NCBI GenBank assembly: GCA_021819135.1
Contig: JAKASE010000004.1
Coordinates: 1 to 64,000, forward strand
Direction: 5' to 3'
DNA length: 64,000 nt
Source of the DNA: Thermoplasmata archaeon
GTDB lineage: Archaea > Thermoplasmatota > Thermoplasmata > Lutacidiplasmatales > UBA184
Shown one piece after another: positions 20,466-29,115 of the stretch (positions are counted from its first letter, which is position 1; every line of letters begins with the position of its first letter). A model generated the notes under the pieces. It did not search any database. It was not told the origin of the DNA and was given only the letters and a program-made list of their open reading frames with translations. Made by a program: the position numbers and the translations under genes.

Positions 20466-21241
20466 CGAGCCCCGGGGTGAGCCAGTTCTGGGGCCTCTAC
20501 GCCCGGGAGGTCCTCCGGACGTTCCGCAACCCGTTCGTCATGCTGATCACGGTCGTCCAGCCGTTCATGTGGCTCGCCTTCTTCGGGTCGAGCTTCGGGA
20601 ACGTACCGAAGTCCTACCTCGAGGCGCTCTTCGGGGCGTCGAACTACATCCAGTTCCTGCTGCCGGGGGTCCTGTCGACCTCGATGCTGTCGGTCGGGAT
20701 GTTCGGGTCGATGAGCACGATCCAGGACAAGCGGTTCGGTTTCATGAAGCGCATCCTGATCACGCCGACGTCGAAGGAGCTCATCTTCGTCTCGAAGGCG
20801 ATCGGGGCCGCGACACGGGGACTCGTCCAGATCCCGGTGATGATCGCCGCCGCGGTCGTCTTCGGCGTGCCGTTCGTGCTCACCCCGGTCCAGTGGGTCG
20901 CGTGGGTCGCCGCGCTCTTCTTCCTCGCGATCGGGTTCTCGAGCCTGTTCCTCGCGATCACCGCCCCCTCGACCGACTGGCAGACCCCGGGGGTCGTCTC
21001 GAACTTCATCACGATGCCCCTCATGTTCGCGAGCACGGCGCTCTTCCCGTCGGGGAACTTCCCGGCGTGGATGCAGGCGATCTCGTCGGTCAACCCGATC
21101 ACGTTCTCCGCGCTCCTCGGACGGAGCTTCGTCCTCGGCCGGGCGGTCGACTGGTCGTACCTCGGCTACCTCGCGATCTTCGCCTTCGGGATGCTCGCGA
21201 TCGGCTACGCCGTCTCGGCGCGCTGGCTCAAGGTCGAGTAG
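20462..21241 (+). CDS. ABC-2 type transporter permease (DrrB-like)
   Basis: Six-TM pattern; LRTFRNPFVMLITVVQPFMWLAFFGSSF; ATSTALFPSGNFPAWMQAISSVNPITF; GTGA overlap with the ATPase gene. Confidence 0.92.
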   Translation: MTSPGVSQFWGLYAREVLRTFRNPFVMLITVVQPFMWLAFFGSSFGNVPKSYLEALFGASNYIQFLLPGVLSTSMLSVGMFGSMSTIQDKRFGFMKRILITPTSKELIFVSKAIGAATRGLVQIPVMIAAAVVFGVPFVLTPVQWVAWVAALFFLAIGFSSLFLAITAPSTDWQTPGVVSNFITMPLMFASTALFPSGNFPAWMQAISSVNPITFSALLGRSFVLGRAVDWSYLGYLAIFAFGMLAIGYAVSARWLKVE

Positions 21242-23624
21242 TCCGGCCGACGGGCCCCGCCCCCGGCCCCGCCTCCACCGTGAAATCCCGGCCCTCCCAG
21301 CGGTCGACGTCCGGCCAGTAGAACGTGAACGTCCATCGCCGGCCCGCCTGCCCGAGGGGATCGAGGTCCACGTAGTGGAGCCCGATTCCGCCATCGGAGG
21401 AGTCGACGTCGCGCAAGGTGCGCCAGTCGTCTTCGCTCACGTGCAGCCGGAACGGCGCGGCGGCGATCACCCGCAGCCGGGCCCCGGACTCCACGACCCG
21501 GGGACGCCGGCCGAACTTCCAGACCTCGAGGGGAGCGGAGGAGGACCGGGAGCGGCCGCCGAGATACCGCTCGGCGACCTCGGGCACCCGGTCGAAGACG
21601 GCGCGGTCGGAGGCCGACCGCAGGAGGGTGAGGTACTCGGCATGGGCCCAGGCGAGGGGCATCGCGGCCTCGGTGGGCCGACCGAGCGCGAGGTGGAGCG
21701 TCGGGCGGTCGACCGCGTCCCATACCTGCTCGGTGAGCAGTCCGGTCGGGGTCGCGAGGCGCTCGAGGGTCGTGAGGTACGGGGTCGGGTCGTTCCCGAG
21801 GGCGAGCTCGTAGTGTCCGCGCTCGCCGGTGAGGAGGGGCCACGCCCGTCCGACCCCCCAACCGGTGTACGGCGCCCCGTCGTCGCCCTCACCGTACCCG
21901 TCGTGGTTGTACCGCCGCCAGACCGGCCCGAACGGGGTATCGACCTTCAGGACGGCATCCACGACCCGGACCGAGTCCCGGACGATCGGGTCGTCCGCCC
22001 GACGGATCCCGTAGCGGACGAGCTCGAGGAAGTCCCCCGATACGATCTCGGACGCCGGGAACTCCTCCGGGGTCCCGGGGGCGAGGTTCGGCAGCCGCAG
22101 TCGGCCGAGGTCCGGGGCCGTGTCCGGCTCGGTGTCGTCCGCAGGGAACGGGCGGATACGGACGTAGTGGCGGGAGATGCCGGGGACGAGCGTTCCTGCA
22201 CCCGTCACCGTCCAGGGCTCGATGTGGCGCTCGAGGAAGTCGGCGTGCTCCTCGAGGAAATGCGCGGCCGCCGTCTCTCGGTCGGCGCGGGCAAACCGGG
22301 CGGCCACCATGAGCGCGGCGATCGAAGCGGCGAGCGTCGACGGGGAGTACCCCCCGACCTCCTCCCACCGGTCCTCCCCGGTGCAGGGACCGTGCTCGAT
22401 GAGGAATCGGGCCGCCCGGCGCACCATGACGCGGGGGTCGAAGTCCCCGAGCTTCCCCTCCTCCCGAAGCCGGCCGGCGAGGAGGATCGGGAACGCGACC
22501 TCGTCCAGCTGGACCCCCTGCCAGTAGGGGGTCCCGTCGACCCAGAAGTTCTGAGGGAAACCGCCGTCCGGACGCTGGCGGGAGGCGACGAAGACCAGGG
22601 CGCGGAGCGCCGCCTCCGGGCTCCCCGACGCGAGCAGCCCCATCGCCGAGTGGACCATGTCCCGGGTCCAGACGAGGTGGTAGCCGCCGGCATCCGAGTC
22701 GCCTTTGGACGAGCCCCAGGGGATCGACAACGACGCGATGAACCCGCCGGGGTAGCGCTTGTCCTCGTGGGCGAGGAGTATCGAGCGGCTCGCGCGATAG
22801 AGCCGGCCGTGGTCGTGCGTGAGGGGGGCGAGAGGCGCCTCGTGGAGGGCGACCCGGTTCCACTGCTCGACGAACCGGCGCCGGTGGACCTCGAACGGCG
22901 TGCTCAGGGACTGGAAGAGCGCGGTCACCGCCGCGGGGACGGACTCTCCGAAGGCGAGCCCGATCGTGAACTCGGAGCCCGACCGGGTCGGGACCTCGCC
23001 CACCAACGCGACGTTGCCGTCCGGCGCCTCATCGAACTCCCACGTGAAGTCCCGGTGACGGTCGAGGTCGGTCCACCCGTCGCTCGCGCCGACGTATCCG
23101 ACCGAGCTCCGCCGGAACGGGGCCGTCGAGCCGAGGGCGAGGGCTACCCCGTCCCGCTCGGCCGTGAGCAGCGACTGCCCCAGGACCTCGATGACGCGGG
23201 CGTTGTTCCCATAACCGCTCACGTTGAGGTGGGGCGCCGCGAGGACGAACAGGCGCAGGCGATCCGCCAGATCCGGGGAATCGATCTCGAGACGGCTGCG
23301 CATCAACAGACAGGGCAGGTGCGGGTCGCTGAGGACGGTCTTGTGGATCCGGTAGCGACCGTCCGGGTCCTCAGAGCGGATGTGGTAGCTGAGCGCGTGG
23401 TCGCTTCCCCGCTCGGTGACCGCCCGTAGGTGCCGTTTCTCCTCGTGGAAGAACGTCGATCCGTCCGTGAGGAGGAACTCCATGTCCCGGAGCTGCGGTC
23501 GGTCGATCCGGGGAAAATAGACCTCCGTCACGGTGCCGCGCCAGAGCGTGAACCAGAGCCGGGAATCGGCGGAGTAGGCGGTGCCGATCCCCTCCTTGTT
23601 GCTGTGGGCCCACCGGGGCTCCAT
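21228..23624 (-). CDS. glycoside hydrolase family 15 glucoamylase-like protein
   Basis: WAHSNKEGIGTAYSADSRLWFTLWRGTVTEVYFPRID; GGYHLVWTRDMVHSAMGLLASG; DGTPYWQGVQLDEVAFPI. Confidence 0.92.
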   Translation of the reverse strand: MEPRWAHSNKEGIGTAYSADSRLWFTLWRGTVTEVYFPRIDRPQLRDMEFLLTDGSTFFHEEKRHLRAVTERGSDHALSYHIRSEDPDGRYRIHKTVLSDPHLPCLLMRSRLEIDSPDLADRLRLFVLAAPHLNVSGYGNNARVIEVLGQSLLTAERDGVALALGSTAPFRRSSVGYVGASDGWTDLDRHRDFTWEFDEAPDGNVALVGEVPTRSGSEFTIGLAFGESVPAAVTALFQSLSTPFEVHRRRFVEQWNRVALHEAPLAPLTHDHGRLYRASRSILLAHEDKRYPGGFIASLSIPWGSSKGDSDAGGYHLVWTRDMVHSAMGLLASGSPEAALRALVFVASRQRPDGGFPQNFWVDGTPYWQGVQLDEVAFPILLAGRLREEGKLGDFDPRVMVRRAARFLIEHGPCTGEDRWEEVGGYSPSTLAASIAALMVAARFARADRETAAAHFLEEHADFLERHIEPWTVTGAGTLVPGISRHYVRIRPFPADDTEPDTAPDLGRLRLPNLAPGTPEEFPASEIVSGDFLELVRYGIRRADDPIVRDSVRVVDAVLKVDTPFGPVWRRYNHDGYGEGDDGAPYTGWGVGRAWPLLTGERGHYELALGNDPTPYLTTLERLATPTGLLTEQVWDAVDRPTLHLALGRPTEAAMPLAWAHAEYLTLLRSASDRAVFDRVPEVAERYLGGRSRSSSAPLEVWKFGRRPRVVESGARLRVIAAAPFRLHVSEDDWRTLRDVDSSDGGIGLHYVDLDPLGQAGRRWTFTFYWPDVDRWEGRDFTVEAGPGAGPVGRTTRP

Positions 23625-24047
23625 CCCCGGTCCTCCGAACGCCCTTCGGTTCCCCCGGGGTTGCACCGTGACCCACGCACCCAAGGCTAGGACCTCCCCG
23701 GGCGTCTTGAAGTTTCTCCGCGAGCGCTCCTCGGAAGGGAACGGCCGGACCGTATCGTGGGATCCTCACCGATCCCAACGACCGTCGTCACCCGCGCGTC
23801 CGACCAACCCCGATGGGAGGCGTTGGCCGCCTCCGAAGCGTACGGGCGACGGGGATCTCGATCGTGTGCCGAGCATCCGGCGAGCGGCATCGCCTCTCTC
23901 TCGGTCCGTTCCCTTGGATCGATCGCGACCCCCGCTCCGCACCGCGAGCTCGCGGTCCGGGTCGTCGCGGAGGCTTCCTCGAGAGCGGCGACCGCGCGCA
24001 CCTCGCGGGTCCGCCGAAACCCTTAGAGTTTGTCCGGAAACCTCCTA

Positions 24048-24314
24048 TCAAGTGGTTCCCGTGCCTCGCCTCCCGCTGCGAATCCACTGAACCAACCCAA
24101 GGACCAACAGTCCCCCACCGACGAAAACGGCCAACTCGCCGAGACCGAACAACGGTTGATTTTCCAGCGGAAGAGGCGCGGGGCACGGAGTGGGAGGATT
24201 GGATGAACAGTAGAGCACCTTGGGATAGATGATCGTAGCATAGAACTCGAGCCACCCGGCCCCCAGGGTGATCAAGGCGGCTCCCACGAGGGTCCACACA
24301 TGGTGTCGGCGCAT
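24048..24314 (-). CDS. small two-TM membrane protein (IS passenger)
   Basis: MRRHHVWTLVGAALITLGAGWLEFYATII...LFGLGELAVFVGGGLLVLGLVQWI; antisense to the transposase and inside the TIRs. Confidence 0.6.
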   Translation of the reverse strand: MRRHHVWTLVGAALITLGAGWLEFYATIIYPKVLYCSSNPPTPCPAPLPLENQPLFGLGELAVFVGGGLLVLGLVQWIRSGRRGTGTT

Positions 24315-24428
24315 GGTGTCGCGATGGCGTTGCAAGGGTTATAGCTCGCCCAGAAGCCCTTTCGCCGCTTCCTGTGGAGCTTCGTCGTGACGTAGGGAGC
24401 CGAGGGCTCTCCCCAATGGTGATGCTCA

Positions 24429-25247
24429 TTGCCGGCGGCATACCCTGCGGTCTCGCGCCACTCTCTGCCGATCGACCTCTGGATCGTCATCGAGACGTGG
24501 CTTCCATCGCTTCCTCCCCGCCCTGCGGGTGGTCGACCCCGTCGGGACGACCGCCAGTGCATGGAGGGAATCCTGTACGTCCTCCTCACCGGAATCCCCT
24601 GGCGCCTGCTCCCGCCCCAGTTCGGTCCCCCCTCCACCCTCTTCGACCGATTCCAGCAATGGAGCACCGCCGGGGTCTTCGAGCGCCTCTGGGAGCAGGC
24701 GCTCCTCACGTACGACGAGGCGGTCGGAATCCAGTGGACCTGGCAAGCGATGGACGGAGCGCTCACCAAGGCACCTCTCGGCGGAGAGGTCACGGGGCCC
24801 AATCCCACCGACCGAGCCAAGAGCGGCGGCAAGCGTAGCCTCCTCACCGATGGGAACGGAATCCCGCTCGCGGTCGTCCTCGCCCCGGCGAATCGCCATG
24901 ACATCAAGCTGTTCGAGGCCACCCTGGAGGCCCGACGGATCCTTCCGCCGATGGTCTCCCAGCACCTGTGCCTCGACAAGGGATACGACTCCGCCGAGGT
25001 GCGGGAGACCTCTCGCGCTTACCTCTTCACACCGCACATCCGGCCCATCGGAGAAGAGCCACGACGGATGGACCGGAACCGAAAACGCAGGCCTCGCCGA
25101 TGGGTCGTGGAACGGACCCACGCGTGGATGAACCGCTTCCGTCGCCTCTGGGCCCGCTGGGAGCGGAAGGTGAGGAACCATGCCGGGTTCGTGGCCCTCG
25201 CCTGCGCGCTCATCGTCTGGCGGGCGTGCGGAATCTGGTCGCGCTGA
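24429..25247 (+). CDS. IS5-family DDE transposase
   Basis: YVLLTGIPWRLLPPQFG; WTWQAMDGALTKAP; KSGGKRSLLTDGNGIPLAVVLAPANRHD; DKGYDSAEVRE; VVERTHAWMNRFRRL. Confidence 0.94.
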   Translation: MPAAYPAVSRHSLPIDLWIVIETWLPSLPPRPAGGRPRRDDRQCMEGILYVLLTGIPWRLLPPQFGPPSTLFDRFQQWSTAGVFERLWEQALLTYDEAVGIQWTWQAMDGALTKAPLGGEVTGPNPTDRAKSGGKRSLLTDGNGIPLAVVLAPANRHDIKLFEATLEARRILPPMVSQHLCLDKGYDSAEVRETSRAYLFTPHIRPIGEEPRRMDRNRKRRPRRWVVERTHAWMNRFRRLWARWERKVRNHAGFVALACALIVWRACGIWSR

Positions 25248-25296
25248 GGCCGACGAAATCTATAGGGACCACCTCCTCTCGCTCGCCCGAGGGGCG

Positions 25297-25581
25297 ATGG
25301 CGAAGCGAGCGACCGGAGAGAAGGCGCAAGCGACCCCGAAGAACTCGGGGCGGAAGGGAGCGCTCGCCGTATCGATCCGATGCATCGAGTGCGGGAGCGC
25401 CACCACGCTCACGTTTCCGGTGGCAGGTCGATCTCCCGGGGCGGTGTTCGGGGCCACCGGCTGGTCGGTGCTCAACGAGCCGGAAGAGGGACACGTGGTA
25501 TTCGCCTGCCAGAAGTGCTTCAACGAGGAGATGAAGTGCGAGGAGGAAGAGGGCCCTTCACGGGTCAGAGGCGAGGGATAG
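25297..25581 (+). CDS. zinc-ribbon-like small protein (IS passenger)
   Basis: IRCIECGSATTLTF...FACQKCFNEEMKCEEEE (CxxC..CxxC); stop codon abuts the right TIR. Confidence 0.55.
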   Translation: MAKRATGEKAQATPKNSGRKGALAVSIRCIECGSATTLTFPVAGRSPGAVFGATGWSVLNEPEEGHVVFACQKCFNEEMKCEEEEGPSRVRGEG

Positions 25582-25687
25582 GTTTCCGGACAAACTCTTA
25601 GCCTCCCGCTCCGGTCCCGGGAACCGTGCTCATGGTGAAGGTACCTGTTCCGCCCCCGACCGGTCCTCTAGGGCGGGGACCTGCCCC

Positions 25688-27103
25688 GTGACCCTGCTTG
25701 GCCTGACGGGGACCACGCTCCTCGTGCTCCTGCTTGGCGTCACCCTGCTCGTCGGCTTTGGCGCCGACTGGCTCGCGGTCCGGTTCCGGATCCCCGACGT
25801 CCTCTGGCTGATCGGGCTCGGCGTGCTCGCCGGACCGGTCCTGGGTCTGCTCGCCACGGGCTCTCTCCTCCTGATCGCCCCCGTCCTGGGCGCGGCGACG
25901 CTCGTCCTGATCCTGTTCGACGCGGGCATCGATCTCCAGCTCTCCGAGATCCGCCCCTACCTCGGTTCGGCGCTCGCCTTCTCGGCGAGCGTCTACTTCG
26001 TCAGCGTCGGGACGCTCTACCTGGTCGCGTACTTCGTCCTGTTCCCGGGCCATTTCGTGCTCTCGCTCCTGTTCGCCACCGCCCTTGGCTGCGCCTCGGG
26101 AGCGGTCATCATCCCGCTCGCCCGTCGGCTCGGGGTCGGGCCCGATCTCCGCAACTTCCTCCAGCTCGACGGGGCGTTCGAGGACGCGATCGCGGTCGTC
26201 GTGGTGACCACCATCCTCGCGCTCCGGGCCCCCTCGTCGTCGTCGCTGGCCCTTAACGTGACGGCGTCCCTCGTGCTCCCGCTCCCGGTCGGGATCGCTC
26301 TCGGGCTCGCCGCGGGGCTGATCTGGCTCCTGTTCCTGTACAGCTGGCAGGGCCGGCCGTTCTCGGCGCTGGCCACCCTTGGGTTCCTCTTCGTCGTGTA
26401 CGCCGTGACCGAGGCGCTCGGCGGGTCGGGGATCCTCGCCGCGCTCGTGTTCGGCATCGTTCTGGGGAACGAGGCGCTGGTCCGGCGGTTCCTGCGGAGG
26501 ACGCGGCCGTTCCGGATCTCGGAGGAGATGCGGAAGGTCGAGGTGGAGATCGCCTTCGTACTCCGGGCGTACTTCCTCTTCCTGATCGGGATGTTCGCGT
26601 CGCTCGCCGACCCGGGCCTCGGGGTCGGAGCGAGCGTCATCGTCCTCGTCCTCCTCCTCCTCGGGCTCCGGGGGCTCGTGTTCCGGGCCACCACCCAGCC
26701 GCCGAAGACCCCCAGAGAATGGCAGGGCACGGTGACCGCGCTCTACGGCCGGGGATTGACCTCCGCCGTCCTCCTGATCGTCTCGGTCGAGCTCATCCCC
26801 GCGGTCTCCATCCTCTTCGAGCCCGCGATCCTCCTGATCGTGGGGACGAACGTCGCGATGACCGTCTCGCTCTTCGCGCGCCCGGTCCCCCGCGCTACCC
26901 GCGCAGCGGGTCAAGACCGCCGGTGGGCCGAGGCGAGTCCCCGGTATATCTCGTTCACGGAGGCCGACCCCCGGGCGCCGGGGGCTCTCCCCGACGAGGA
27001 CATGCCCGAGCCGGTCCCCGATCCCGCGCCCCCGCCAGCCCCGGATCCGGCCCGCGCTCCGCCTCCGCTCCCCCGGATCCACCAGCCTCCCTCCCCACCG
27101 TGA
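25688..27103 (+). CDS. cation/proton antiporter (CPA1/NhaP-like)
   Basis: About 12 TM; RIPDVLWLIGLGVLAGPVLGL; LVLILFDAGIDLQLSEIRPYL. Confidence 0.87.
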   Translation: MTLLGLTGTTLLVLLLGVTLLVGFGADWLAVRFRIPDVLWLIGLGVLAGPVLGLLATGSLLLIAPVLGAATLVLILFDAGIDLQLSEIRPYLGSALAFSASVYFVSVGTLYLVAYFVLFPGHFVLSLLFATALGCASGAVIIPLARRLGVGPDLRNFLQLDGAFEDAIAVVVVTTILALRAPSSSSLALNVTASLVLPLPVGIALGLAAGLIWLLFLYSWQGRPFSALATLGFLFVVYAVTEALGGSGILAALVFGIVLGNEALVRRFLRRTRPFRISEEMRKVEVEIAFVLRAYFLFLIGMFASLADPGLGVGASVIVLVLLLLGLRGLVFRATTQPPKTPREWQGTVTALYGRGLTSAVLLIVSVELIPAVSILFEPAILLIVGTNVAMTVSLFARPVPRATRAAGQDRRWAEASPRYISFTEADPRAPGALPDEDMPEPVPDPAPPPAPDPARAPPPLPRIHQPPSPP

Positions 27104-27182
27104 TCCGTCGGAGCCCCGGGTGGCCCGCGGTCGGGGTCCGCTCGGCCGGTCGGGAGGATGGGGCCACCGCTGGGACCGGCTC

Positions 27183-28583
27183 TCAGGCCCCGCTCCCGGA
27201 CCCCTCGATCGAGCGGCGGAGGAGCGCGACCCCTTCTCGGGCGAGACCCCGCGCACGCTCCGGCTCCTTCGACTCGGCGAAGACCCGGAAGAGCGGTTCG
27301 GTGCCGGAAGGTCGGAGAAGGATCCAGCCGCCCTCGCGGTACGCCTTCACCCCGTCGAGCGTCACCACGCGCTCGCTGTCGCGGGAAAGCGCGGCCGCGG
27401 CCCGTTCCATGACCCGCTCCCGCAGCTCGGCCGGGCAGGCGATCTTCTCCTTGACCAGCGTGTAGTGCGGGAGCTCGGCGAGCACGTCGCCGAGGCCGGC
27501 CCCGCGCCGGGCGAGGAGGTCGAGGACCGCGGCGGCGGTCATCGCCCCGTCTCGGGCGAGCTGGTGGGCCGGGAAGATGAGCCCGCCGTTCTCCTCCCCG
27601 CCGAAGACCGCCTTCCGCTCCTGCATCGCGTGCGTCACCGCGGGGGACCCGATGCGGGTGTACTCCACGCTCCCCCCGAGCGGGCGGACGGCGTCCTCGA
27701 CCGCCTGGGTCCCCGACACGGGGGTGACGACGACCCCGCCGTGTGCCCGTTCGACCGCGTCGCGGGCAAGCAGGGTCAGGGTCTCTTCGCCGGGGACGTA
27801 CCGCCCGGTCGCGTCCACGAAGATCGCGCGGTCGGCGTCCCCGTCGTGGGCGATCCCGAGGTCCGCCCCGACGGCCGGCACGACCCGGGTGAGATCGACG
27901 AGGTTCGCGGGCGTCGGTTCGGACAGGTGGCCGGGGAACGTCCCGTCCACCACGCCGTTGAGGGAGATCACCCGGCAGCCAAGCCGGCGGAGCAGCGCCG
28001 GACTGGTCGCGACCGACGCGCCGTTCCCGCAGTCGAGGACGATGGTGAACTTGCGGGCCGCGATGCGGTCGGCGTCAACGCGGTGCACGATCGCGTCCAC
28101 GTACTGCGCGGCGCCCGAGGGGTCCGTCGCGATCTCCCCCACGGCGGAGTACGGGGACGCCGGCGTGACGCTCCGTTCGACGCCCTCCTCGATGCCTTCC
28201 TCGAACTCGCGGGTCGCCTCGAGCCCGTCGGCGGCGATCACCTTGATCCCGTTGAACTCGGGAGGGTTGTGCGAGGCCGTCACGATCACCCCGAGCGACG
28301 CGTGGTGCCGGGGGACGAGGAACTGGACCGCGGGGGTCGGCAGGAGCCCGACCTCGACGACCGAGTGGCCGGCGAGCGCGAGCGTGGCGCTGACGATGCG
28401 GGAGAAGGCGGGGCTCGAGGTACGCCCGTCCCAGCCGACCACGATCGGGAGGCCGACCGGGACCATCGCGGCGATCGCGCCCGCGACCCGAGTGACGAAC
28501 GGGGCCGTGAGCGTCGACCCGACGACCTCGCGGATGCCGTTCGTCCCGAACAGGCGCGCCAAGACCGGTACCGGCGCGCCCAC
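27183..28583 (-). CDS. glmM: phosphoglucosamine mutase / phosphomannomutase (start uncertain; ATG 28616 also possible)
   Basis: LFGTNGIREVV; VTASHNPPEFNGIKV phosphoserine loop; AHDGDADRAIFVDATGRYV; RPSGTEPLFRVFAES. Confidence 0.93.
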   Translation of the reverse strand: MGAPVPVLARLFGTNGIREVVGSTLTAPFVTRVAGAIAAMVPVGLPIVVGWDGRTSSPAFSRIVSATLALAGHSVVEVGLLPTPAVQFLVPRHHASLGVIVTASHNPPEFNGIKVIAADGLEATREFEEGIEEGVERSVTPASPYSAVGEIATDPSGAAQYVDAIVHRVDADRIAARKFTIVLDCGNGASVATSPALLRRLGCRVISLNGVVDGTFPGHLSEPTPANLVDLTRVVPAVGADLGIAHDGDADRAIFVDATGRYVPGEETLTLLARDAVERAHGGVVVTPVSGTQAVEDAVRPLGGSVEYTRIGSPAVTHAMQERKAVFGGEENGGLIFPAHQLARDGAMTAAAVLDLLARRGAGLGDVLAELPHYTLVKEKIACPAELRERVMERAAAALSRDSERVVTLDGVKAYREGGWILLRPSGTEPLFRVFAESKEPERARGLAREGVALLRRSIEGSGSGA

Positions 28584-28638
28584 AGGGACGGCCGTATAAA
28601 GCACCGGATGCTGCATGGACCGGGGCGCAGGCGGACGG

Positions 28639-29115
28639 ATGACCCTCCCTCGATGGCTCGCCGACGAAATGGTCGGCCGTCTCGCCCGGTACCTGCGGTT
28701 CGTCGGGTGCGACACCGAGTACGCCCGGGGGCTTCCCGATGAGGAGATCGTGGAGCGGGCCCGCCGGGAGGACCGGGTCCTGCTCACGCGGGACCGGGCC
28801 CTTGCGGCGCGCTGCCCGGGGTCGCTCCTTCTGACGAGCCCGAACCTCGAGGACCAGTGGCGGACGGTGCGGGCGGCGTACCCGGAGCTCCCGACGACGG
28901 TTGCGTTCCGGCGCTGCACCGAGTGCAACGGCCGCCTCGAGCCGTTCACGCCCGCGCCCGGCGCCCCGCGGGACGAGCGGATCCCCTGGGACCGTGTCGC
29001 GGGGGGGCTCCCCCTCTATCGCTGTGCGAACTGCGGTCACGTCTACTGGGAGGGCACGCACACCGCCGGGATCCGGGACCGGCTCCGCGCCTGGACGCCG
29101 GGGGCCCCGGGATGA
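28639..29115 (+). CDS. Mut7-C RNase domain protein (PIN-like + zinc ribbon)
   Basis: RWLADEMVGRLARYLRFVGCDTEYARGLPDEEIVERARREDRVLLTRDRALA; CTECNGRLEPF...YRCANCGHVYWEGTH. Confidence 0.87.
   Translation: MTLPRWLADEMVGRLARYLRFVGCDTEYARGLPDEEIVERARREDRVLLTRDRALAARCPGSLLLTSPNLEDQWRTVRAAYPELPTTVAFRRCTECNGRLEPFTPAPGAPRDERIPWDRVAGGLPLYRCANCGHVYWEGTHTAGIRDRLRAWTPGAPG

Larger units (their letters stand above)
24026..25597 (+). mobile_element. complete IS5-like insertion sequence with passenger genes (about 1572 bp)
   Basis: Left TIR GAGTTTGTCCGGAAACCT at 24026 matches the reverse complement of the right TIR ending 25597 (18 identical bp); flanked by direct TTA at 24023-24025 and 25598-25600; DDE transposase inside. 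Confidence 0.9.

Noticed and set aside
25598-27256. 552-aa minus-strand ORF (Arg/Asp/Glu/Pro-rich)
   Set aside because: Antisense to a clear Na+/H+ antiporter; high-GC antisense ORF with low-complexity charged composition
27120-28742. 540-aa + ORF opposite glmM
   Set aside because: Antisense to a well-conserved phosphosugar mutase
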